Source of the DNA: Gyromitra esculenta
Lineage: Eukaryota > Ascomycota > Pezizomycetes > Pezizales > Discinaceae
Direction: 5' to 3'
Length of the DNA stretch: 64,000 nucleotides
Assembly: GCA_038503075.1 (NCBI GenBank)
Contig: JBCAML010000004.1
Coordinates: forward strand, 1,447,149-1,511,148
This document shows, one piece after another, positions 56,531 to 64,000 of this stretch. Positions within the stretch are counted from its first letter, which is position 1; each line of letters opens with the position of its first letter. The notes beneath the pieces were generated by a model. The model ran no database searches. It worked only from the letters and a program-made list of their open reading frames with translations, and was not told the DNA's origin. The position numbers and the translations under genes are program-made.

Positions 56531-56941
56531 TTTCATGGACAGTCGCTATGTCGATCGGTTAGGTACATGGGTACATGGTTGTCGGGTTTCGTTGTTGTTC
56601 CTTGTGTTTCCATGGGTTCTTTGTTATAATGAGTCATGTCTTTGTCATCGAAAGGGTTGGAATGTGGTATATAAGCGAAGGGATTTCCCCTCCTCTTGTA
56701 CTTTTCCTTCTTCTTTCTTTAAGCAACGTCTTCTATTGCACACTCACTGTATCGTACAAATACACTCTCTGATTACACCTCGTAATCTTTCGCCGTCGCC
56801 GCCTTCAAGTCATCATAACTTGAATCACTCATAGAGCCTGTAGAATCCCCGCACCTTCTCCTGTCGGTGGTTTCTCGTTCAAGTAGCACTGCTCATCTCG
56901 GGGGATACCTGAGAGCTTGACGAGAATCTCACTCCTTGAGA
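56531..56941 (+). repeat. E5 3' LTR (family B)
   Basis: 411 bp. One difference from the 5' LTR in U3 (before 39452) and about 17 in R-U5. Confidence 0.92.
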
Positions 56942-59010
56942 ACTTGGTGTTGGTGTCGTAGTCTTTCATCCACTTCTTCAGGGAGATCTCCTGATCTCCG
57001 AGTCAATGCGTCCGGCTTTCCTCCTTGTACTCCTGGTCTGTACGTAATGACAAAGTCGAAACGCGAAAGGTATTCTGCCCATCTGACTTGTCTTCGGTTC
57101 AGTTGCTTGGTTGTCATAAAATATTCCAAGTTTTTATGGTCCGTGATGACAGAGATGGGGAGTTCAGATCCTTCGAGCTCGGGGCGCCATTCTTCAAAGC
57201 AACGGATAATGGCTAGCAACTCTTTGTTGTAGATTTCATAGTTACACTCGGCAGATGAGTGTTTCTTGGAAAAGAAAGCCACGGAGTGAAGTACGCCGTT
57301 CTCATCGAGTTGGGAGAGAACGCCGCTGGAAACAAAATCGGACGCATCTGATTCTACAAAGATCTTCTTTCGAGGGTCGAAGTGGATGAGTACAGGGGCT
57401 TTGGTGAAGGCATCTTTTAGGGCTTCAAATGCGAGTTCTGCCTCGACTGTCCATTCGAAAACAATACCCTTTTTCGTGAAAGCGGTAAGGGGAGCTGCTA
57501 GGCGAGAGAACCCTAGGATAAATCGCCGGTAGAAGTTTGCAAAACCGAGGAAGGCTTGAACATCTTTAATACACTTTGGGCGGTTCCAGTCTCGTACGGC
57601 TTTGAGTTTCTCTTCGTCTATCTTGATCCCTTCAGGTGTAAGGATTAGTCCGAGATATTTTATAGATTGGACGTGGAACTCGCAATTCTCGGGTTTGAGA
57701 AGTATATTATTGGCTTTCAAGGCGTCGAGGACTTTTCGGACGTGGGTTTTATGTTCGGCGAAGGTATCACTATAGATAAGAATATCGTCGAGGTAGGATA
57801 TGCAAAAGAGGTCTAGGTATTCTCGGAGGGAATCATTGACAAACCGCTGAAAGGTACCGGGGGCATTGGTGAGGCCGAATGGCATGACCATATATTCGTA
57901 GAGACCATAGCGAGTTCTAAAAGCGGTCTTCCATTCTTCTCCCTCTGCGATGCGGATTTGGTGAAATCCATCCCGAAGGTCTAGTTTGGAATACCACTGT
58001 GCTTTAGCGAGGCGATCGAGGGTCTCTTTAACGAGCGGGGAAGTGTATCGGTCTTTGACGGTAAGAGCATTAAGGCCTCGGTAATCTACACAAAGACGTA
58101 GAGATCCGTCGGGTTTTGCGGCGAAGAGGACAGGGGAGCCGGCAGAAGATGAACTGGCGCGAATAAAGCCCTTCTCAAGGTTGTCCTCGATGTACTTCTT
58201 AAGGACTAGAAGTTCATCTCGTGACATACCGTAGAGGGGGCCGAATGGTTGTTCCTTGCCTTCTTGGAGGGTAATGCGATGATCATAGGGACGACGGGGG
58301 GGGAGTCCTTGGGCCTTTGCTTTATCGAACATGTCCAGGTATTCGTGGTACTCAGCGGGTATTCTTTGTCTCCATTCCTCTTTAGTGGTTTTATTATCGA
58401 GGACTTTGTTTATTTCATATAGAGACATCGAATAGACCTGAATGCCCTTTTTCCTGGCGAGCATGCGGAAACTAGCGGCTCCAATAAAGGCGGCGTTTAG
58501 TTTGGCTGGAGGCGGGATGGCAGCGACGGAGACAATAGGTTGTTTGGGGGCGCAGTGGGTGGTGCAGAACTCAGAATTGAATTCAATGCTTTTGTTGGCG
58601 AATTGTGGATGGACGTCATGGAGGTTCATCCAAGGGATACCGAGCACTAGGGGGTAGTGTCCTAGTTTGGTGACGAAGAAGGGAGCTTTTTCGTTATGTT
58701 GTTGAATGGAAAGCTCTAAGTGGCAAAGATTGGTAATGTCTCCCGAGGCAATTGTTCGGCCGTCAATGACTTCTAATTGGCGAGGGGTTTTAAGGGGAGA
58801 CAACAGTAGGGAATGGTGACGCACAAAGTTTTCATCAATAAAAGCAAACCCTGAGGCTCCAGTGTCAAGAAGTGCGTGTGTTTTTATAACTTTATTTTGG
58901 TGGGAAAGGCTACATGAAACTACAAAATGTTCCCCATCCAAATTATCCTCCACGCACACATCCGACACTGAAAACCCAGAAATAGAGAACGCTGATAAAG
59001 AAGAAAAGGA

Positions 59011-59055
59011 AACCAGAGCAGGGTCACAAGGCGACTCTGGTTGAACTAGTTTAAA
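59011..59055 (-). promoter_or_regulatory. E4 gag-pol frameshift element
   Basis: TTTAAAC (59049-59055), then TAG (59046-59048), then stem AACCAGAG/CTCTGGTT (59035-59042 with 59011-59018) and a 16-nt loop with GTGACCCT. Confidence 0.87.
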
Positions 59056-60293
59056 GACTCAACTGAGTCTACTGCGTCGAAAGCAGGAAAGCGAGGGGGT
59101 AGAGGTGGCGGAAAAACAGAGGGAGCTGGAGGTGCGGCGGCGGCATTGGTGACGGCTCCTCTCATAGCGGGGCGCTTGGAGGCAGAGGGGCAGTTTGAGA
59201 AAATGTGCCCTTCCCTGGCGCAGAACAAGCAGCGATTATTGGTTTGTCTCCAGGACTTCTCTTCGGGAGACAATTTCCTTCTTCCTTTTATTTGAACATA
59301 TCGTTGTTCAGGGGCGGGGCGAGAGGTGGAGGTATGACTGAAAGAAAGATCCATAGGGACAAGTCCTCCGGGGGCGAAGGAGGAGGAAGCAGGAGCATAG
59401 GCGGCGGGGGCGGCGGCAGGGGCGGCGAATTGTCCCATGGTGTTGCGGACGGCGTTTTTCTTCTCCTCCCTTCTTGCTCGGATTCGATTATCTAAGCGGA
59501 GGAGGAAGGCGCAAAGGGAAGTGAAGGTGGTGGGGAAGTCGGCAACAGTTACTACCGCTTCTTTCAGTTCGTCCGACATGCTGAACTCTAGGGCGTCATT
59601 CTTGGCCGACTCATCGTAATTGAGGCGTCCCATGATGCGTTGAAAATCGGCAAGGTAGGCGGAGAAATCTCGCTTCCCTTGTCGGAGTTGATGTAGCTCA
59701 CGGCGGGCAGTTCCGAGAGGGTCGGGATCGCCGAAGGCTGTTTCCAGGGCGGTGATTAGATCGGCGGCGGAGTTCCAGGTGGTGGTTCCGTCAGGAAGGA
59801 CGGAGTGGCGAACTTGTTCGAGGGCGGCTCCCTCGAGACGACTAATAGCATACAATACCATATTGTTGCTGTTGGAAAAACGGTCGGCGTTAACCGAGAG
59901 CTTCGACCTGAGTTGTAAAACGAACCCAGGGAGTTTGTCGCGAGACCCATTGAACTTATCTGGGTCGGGCATTTGATCCGAGCGGCCTCCTTGAGTGTGA
60001 GCAGGAGGAGGTGGTGGCGATGGTGCAGGTGGTGGAGGAGCGGCGTTTTGGAGGCGGGCGATTTCTGCTTCAGCTGCCTGCAACTGGGATTGGCAGGTAT
60101 TGAATCTGGCCGTCATGTTATTCCTCTCTTGAGTAGCTTCCTCAAGTTGCAGGTCTGCGTATGTGAGATTATCGACTCGTTGTTGATAATGGGAACGAAT
60201 TTCTTCGTAGGCGGAGGCGAGGTCGGCATTGGCGGCGGCCTGGAAATTCTCAAAAGTCGGGAAAGTCCAGGGGGCGGGGGCGAGGTTGCTCAT
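59046..60293 (-). CDS. gag: E4 Gag (family B)
   Basis: 415 aa from ATG 60291-60293 (MSNLAPAPWTF), open throughout, colinear with E5 and E6 Gag. The knuckle is CLFCAREGHIFSNC. TAG follows the slippery heptamer. Confidence 0.94.
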   Translation of the reverse strand: MSNLAPAPWTFPTFENFQAAANADLASAYEEIRSHYQQRVDNLTYADLQLEEATQERNNMTARFNTCQSQLQAAEAEIARLQNAAPPPPAPSPPPPPAHTQGGRSDQMPDPDKFNGSRDKLPGFVLQLRSKLSVNADRFSNSNNMVLYAISRLEGAALEQVRHSVLPDGTTTWNSAADLITALETAFGDPDPLGTARRELHQLRQGKRDFSAYLADFQRIMGRLNYDESAKNDALEFSMSDELKEAVVTVADFPTTFTSLCAFLLRLDNRIRARREEKKNAVRNTMGQFAAPAAAPAAYAPASSSFAPGGLVPMDLSFSHTSTSRPAPEQRYVQIKGRRKLSPEEKSWRQTNNRCLFCAREGHIFSNCPSASKRPAMRGAVTNAAAAPPAPSVFPPPLPPRFPAFDAVDSVESLN

Positions 60294-60331
60294 GGCAGCG
60301 TAGAAAAGCGGGGTAGAGGGTGTGGATGAGG

Positions 60332-60340
60332 AAGCAACGT
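60332..60340 (-). promoter_or_regulatory. E4 primer-binding site, self-priming type
   Basis: ACGTTGCTT on the minus strand, complementary to AAGCAACGT at 60555-60563 (minus strand) in the 5' LTR. Confidence 0.72.
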
Positions 60341-60342
60341 AA

Positions 60343-60753
60343 TCTCAAGGGGCGAGGTTTTATCTTCAAGCTCCTGGGTATCCCCCGAGATGAGCAGTGC
60401 TACTTGAAGGGAAAACTTAAGCGACAAGAGTGTTTTCGGGATTCCACAGGCTCTACGAAGTGTTCAGGTATAGAGGACCTGAATTTGGGAACAGCGCGAG
60501 GTTATGAGGTATAACCGAGGTTGTATTGCGAAATACAAGAGTGTACTATAGAAGACGTTGCTTAAAGAAAGAAGAAGGAAAAGTACAAGATGAGGGGAAA
60601 TCCCTTCGCTTATATACCACGTTCCAACCCTTTCGATGACAAAGACATGACTCATTGTAACGAAAAACTAACCGAAACACAAAGAACAACAACGAAGCCC
60701 GACAACCATGTGTCCATGTACCTAACCGATCAACATAACATCCATCCATGAAA
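60343..60753 (-). repeat. E4 5' LTR (family B) with promoter
   Basis: 411 bp, identical to 37262-37672. Start motif AAGCAACGT at 60555-60563 and TATATAAG near 60609-60616, both on the minus strand. Confidence 0.93.
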
Positions 60754-60758
60754 GCGAT

Positions 60759-63700
60759 GGTCTAAGATTTTCTCGATATAATACTCCTCCTGATCATTAA
60801 CCATGATAGGCATTGGAGGGGGTATTATTTGGCCAGGGAGAGCATCGTTAGGTGCAGATTTCAATAAAGATACATGAAAAACCGGGTGATACTTGACTGA
60901 AGTCGGAAGCTCGATTTCATAAGCGAAAGGGGAGATCACTTGTTTAATAGGATAAGGTCCCATCCATTTCCAGTCCAATTTTCGGGTATTTCGTGTAGTT
61001 CTCACATTCTTCATTGATACGAAGACAGGATCATTAACTCGATATGCTGGGGCTGGGGTTCTATGCTTATTGGTAGCGGTTTCCTGAAAGTCCTGGGCGA
61101 TCCTAATTTGCGTCCTTAGATGATCATATAGCTCTTGCATTCGACTAGCGAACATAGTGGCATCTTGACTTTGAGGGGTATTGACCGTCGGAACCAGAGA
61201 GGTATCAAATCGGGAGTGATAGCCGTAATTAGCAAAAAAGGGGGATACCTTCTTTCACGGATGGAACCGGGTAATGGATTAGGACGAAGTGGTTGGTGTT
61301 TACGAAGAATTTCCTTGGGTATAATGGCTTTGTTGTTCGGTTACGTTTCGGTTGTTGTCGGATTGTTGGCTTGTGTTACGGAAAAGCGGGGTATTTAAGT
61401 GAAGGATTTTAGTCGCCCCTGTACTCTTCTCTCTTCTTTCCTTAAGCAACGCTCTCGTTTACCTTCTCCTGTAATTGTCGGAATGCTACCTTGGTTCTAC
61501 CTCAGAACCCTCGCTGTCGCTGTTTACTCCACTGCACTTATCTCGCCTTGAGATAGACCCCTCGTAGAACTTGTAGAAAACACTGCACTCTTTGAACGTG
61601 TTGTTACCTCGCTTAAGTAGCACTGCTCACCTTCAGGGATACTGAAGGGCTTAACGAGGAACACAACCGTGAGACCTTCGTACTCGCCGATTCCTGGTTA
61701 TTAGCAGAGAACTCTGCCATCGGTAGCCATTTACTCCAGTCTTCTTGTTGGTATGAGACATAGGAGCGCAAATACTGTTCCATTACTGCGTTCAATCTTT
61801 CTGTCTGTCCGTCTGTTTCTGGATGAAAGGCGGTAGACATCCTGGCTTGTATGCCTAAGCATTGACATACTTCTTTCCAGAAGTGGGCAGTGAACTGAGT
61901 GTCTCGATTGGAGGTGACATGCGTAGGGAGTCCGTGTAGTTTCCAAATGTATTGTAAGTACAAGTCAGCTACATCTCTGGAGTTGACAGTAGTATTACAG
62001 GGAATTAGGTGTTGCATTTTAGATAGTCGGTCGACTACTACCATTATGACATCGTGTCCATTTGACTTTGGAAGGCCTGTCACAAAGTCCATCGAAACTT
62101 CTTGCCAGGGGCGGTTTGGTATAGGTAGGGGACGGAGGACTCCTGAAGTATGTTGGGTGACGGGTTTTGCCTTTTGACAAATATGGCAATTGCGTACATA
62201 ACGGCCGATTGATTCCCTCATCTTTGGCCAGTAAAAGTTTCTACTGATCAGTTCGAAGGTTTTATCTCGTCCAGGGTGTCCAGCAGCAGGGGCGTCATGA
62301 TGTCTTCTGATGAGTTCCAGGCGAAGAGGATCGAAGTTGGGTACGTAGAGATTTCCTCGGTAGCACAATCGGTTATTCTCATTGGTACATTCACTTAAAG
62401 TGATTTCCTTCGACTGTTGGTCTTTATTCCTCAGTGCTGCGAGTATCTTTTCCGGAAATTTGTCAGCAATATAACCTTCTAGAAAAAGCTTTTCTAGGGG
62501 GGCGTCCAATTCAGTGACTTCATTTGATAAAGAAGCCGACAACAAACTTATCTTGGGGTCAATGTTCTCCTTCTTTAGCACCACTTGACTCTGGTGTGCT
62601 AATCTTTCATCCCCTTCCTTGGGGAGATCTCCCGATCTCCGAGTCAATGCGTCCGGTTTCCTTCCTTCTTTGCCTGGTCGGTATGTGATCACGAAATCGA
62701 AGCGAGATAGGTACTCAGCCCATCTGGCTTGGCGACGGTTGAGTTGCTTAGTACTCATGAAGTACTCAAGGTTCTTGTGGTCACTAATGACGTCAATGGG
62801 ATGTTTTGAGCCTTCGAGTTCCGGGCGCCATTCTTCGAATACTCTGATGATAGCCAGTAGTTCCTTGTCGTAAATCTCGTAGTTGCATTCAGCAGGTGAA
62901 TGCTTCTTGGAGAAGAAAGCTACTGGGTGGAGAATTCCCGCATCATTGTATTGCGATAGGACACCTCCAGATACGAAATCGGAGGCTTCGGTTTCCACGA
63001 TAATTTTCCTGTCAGGGTCAAAGTGGATGAGGACTGGGGCAGTAGTGAACGCATGCTTTAAGTTCTTGAAAGCTATATCGGTTTCTATAGTCCATTCAAA
63101 GACGATCCCTTTCTTGGTGAGAGCCGTTAGGGGTGATGCAAGTTTTGACAATCCTAGGATAAATCGTCTGTAAAAATTGGCGAATCCTAAGAAGGCTTGA
63201 ACATCCTTGACACTTTTTGGTGTTCCCCATTCTCGTACTGCCTTAAGTTTTTCTTCATCCATTTTAATCCCTTCTGGGGTAAGGATGAGTCCCAAATACT
63301 TAGTGGATTGTACTTCGAATTCGCATTTTTCTGGCTTGAGGAGAATATCGTTATCAATAAGATTTTGAAGGACTTTTCGTACGTGTACCTGATGCTCTGC
63401 GAAGGTATCACTATAGATCAGTATATCATCGAGATAGGCAGTGCAGAATATGTCCAGGTATTCTTTCTGGCAATCGTTAACGAAGCGTTGGAAAGTGCCG
63501 GGTGCATTAGTTAAGCCAAAGGGCATAACTTGATATTCATAGAGACCATATCGGGTACGGAAAGCAGTCTTCCATTTGTCTCCTTTAGCAATGCGGATTT
63601 GGTGGTAGCCATCTTGGAGGTCCAATTTGGTATACCATTGTGCCTTCGCTAGTCGAGCAAGTGTTTCGCGGATGAGGTGAGAAGTATAGCGGTCTTTGAC

Positions 63701-64000
63701 TGTGATCGCGTTAAGGCCACGGTAGTCCACACATAAATGAAGAGAGCCGTCAGCTTTTTTGACAAAGAGGACGGGGGATCCGGCGGGTGAGGAGCTGGCT
63801 TGGATAAAACCTTTTTTGAGGTTGTCTTCAATGTATTTCTTCAGGACTATTAATTCTTCCCGAGACATCCCATATAGTGGGCCGAACGGGGCTTCCTTTC
63901 CGTCTTGAAGCTGTATTTTATGATTGTAGGATCGGCGCGGGGAGAGTCCTTGGGCCTTCTTCTTGTCGAACATATCCAAGAAGTCGTGGTATTCAGTGGG
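60759..64000 (-). pseudogene. pol: E3 pol, RT to integrase, incomplete at the window end
   Basis: Reads leftward from 64000 with an open frame: RT ([23 protein letters not shown]), RNase H ([13 protein letters not shown], Glu for the usual Asp at the first RNase H position), the HHCC region (CHICQKAK), MDFVTGLPKSNGHD, TSNRDTQFT (sisters have TSDRGTQFT) and DGQTERLNAV. A solo LTR (61253-61674) breaks it, and it resumes to 60759 with GPY/F. The Asp-to-Asn change hits the second integrase catalytic residue and the Asp-to-Glu change an RNase H catalytic residue, so this copy is probably enzymatically impaired as well as interrupted. Protease and gag lie outside the window. Confidence 0.9.
61253..61674 (+). 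repeat. Solo LTR, family A, in E3 pol
   Basis: 422 bp, TTTCACGGATGG...CCGTGAGA, with CCTTC duplications (61248-61252 and 61675-61679). TATTTAA and AAGCAACG are present, the last base altered (AAGCAACGC). Confidence 0.92.

Larger units (their letters stand above)
39262..56941 (+). mobile_element. E5: full-length family B chromovirus in E4 pol, carrying E6 and E7
   Basis: ACTTG duplications occur at 39257-39261 and 56942-56946. Without E6, E7 and their duplications it is 5815 bp. It lies antisense to E4. The LTR pair differs by about 18 bases. Pol carries two nonsense codons besides the insertions. Confidence 0.93.
37684..59049 (-). pseudogene. pol: E4 pol, intact frame split by E5
   Basis: Pieces 59049-56942 and 39256-37684 add to 3681 nt, 1226 codons plus stop, with no other stop seen. 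The first piece holds protease (HALLDTGASGFAFIDENF), RT ([10 protein letters not shown], where sisters have TAYLDD) and RNase H ([13 protein letters not shown]). The second holds the HHCC region (HHDAPSAGHPGR...CHICRRAK), the integrase core (MDFVTGLPES, TSDRGTQFT, DGQTERLNAV), GPY/F (DWKWSGPFPVKR) and the chromodomain (EEYLIEAILDSRLYRGKLQY, YALPTWEPAKYHEE). It ends RSSRL-stop just before the polypurine tract. Inactive only because of E5. Confidence 0.92.
37262..60753 (-). mobile_element. E4: full-length family B chromovirus in E3 pol, carrying E5-E7
   Basis: GCGAT duplications occur at 37257-37261 and 60754-60758. Without E5 and one ACTTG copy it is 5807 bp. The LTRs (37262-37672 and 60343-60753) are identical over 411 bp by eye. 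Gag is open and pol is open across the removed insert (3681 nt). Confidence 0.93.
36250..64000 (-). mobile_element. E3: family A chromovirus, running off the window, carrying E4 and two solo LTRs
   Basis: The 3' LTR is 36250-37086 (with a solo LTR inside). The pol C-terminal end is 37087-37261, and pol continues at 60759-61252 and 61680-64000. It was inserted in the LTR starting at 35908. The left flank is TTATA; the right end is not visible. Confidence 0.88.

Noticed and set aside
22860..60600. LTR-internal frames such as the MDGCYVDRLG and MSHVFVIERVG series
   Set aside because: Repeated short frames inside LTRs that cross the TATA box and transcript start. Conserved only because the LTRs are copies, with no independent coding evidence.
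22403..64000. Repeat-induced point mutation as the cause of decay
   Set aside because: E5 has a CGA-to-TGA stop, but most damage is indels and insertions. The LTR differences that I compared change in both directions, and gag and pol of E1, E4 and E6 are open, so there is no strong C-to-T signature by eye.
1..64000. CRISPR arrays, bacterial operons or phage features
   Set aside because: Spliced genes, eukaryotic families and LTR elements show a fungal chromosome; the spaced repeats seen are LTRs and MITEs.

Overview
The window is nuclear DNA of a filamentous ascomycete. Three host genes with short spliceosomal introns (52-85 bp, plus one of 178 and one of 379 bp) code for a Doa10/SSM4-type ubiquitin ligase, the ERMES subunit Mdm34 and a long Ala/Ser/Tyr-rich repeat protein of the kind usually found in this group. 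The high load of chromodomain Ty3/gypsy elements would suit a repeat-rich lineage such as Pezizomycetes, but that placement is inference.

Layout. Bases 1-20 kb are genic: a TA-flanked MITE (739-1017), doa10 on the minus strand (1450-7090, 6 exons, 1776 aa), a divergent promoter (7091-8277), the repeat protein on the plus strand (8278-12801, 5 exons, 1319 aa), a decayed ankyrin-repeat gene (about 13.38-15.35 kb) split by three abutting MITEs, another MITE (15430-15661), and mdm34 on the minus strand (18195-20002, 2 exons, 542 aa). Bases 20.0-22.4 kb hold no gene I can support.

From 22403 to the window end everything is transposon. A broken piggyBac-like transposase gene is the oldest layer. 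It is cut by a solo LTR (22637-23057, TSD CAAAG), by element E1 (23600-35607, TSD GTAGA; E1 itself contains E2, 29294-35133, TSD CCAAG) and by an LTR starting at 35908. Into that LTR went E3 (36250 to beyond the window). Into E3 pol went E4 (37262-60753, TSD GCGAT). Into E4 pol went E5 (39262-56941, TSD ACTTG). Into E5 pol went E6 (43244-49057, TSD GGCGA) and E7 (49509-55549, TSD TGAAC). Two further solo LTRs lie in E3 (36379-36788 and 61253-61674). Removing the nested pieces gives pol reading frames of exactly 3681 nt in E4, E5 and E6, which supports the reconstruction.

All full elements are chromoviruses: gag with a CCHC knuckle, then protease, reverse transcriptase, RNase H, integrase and a C-terminal chromodomain. 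Two LTR families (A, about 420 bp, ending CCGTGAGA; B, about 410 bp, ending CCTTGAGA) share one replication plan. Gag ends at a TTTAAAC slippery heptamer directly before TAG, followed by a hairpin whose stem changes by compensatory substitutions, with pol in the -1 frame. The site just after the 5' LTR (ACGTTGCTT) is the reverse complement of AAGCAACGT, found about 45 nt downstream of each LTR TATA box, which points to Tf1-type self-priming. The outermost elements E1 and E4 have (near-)identical LTR pairs, while elements nested inside them have diverged pairs, and three of those inner pairs are mosaics that switch at the AAGCAACGT motif. These four observations are the most interesting things in the window.
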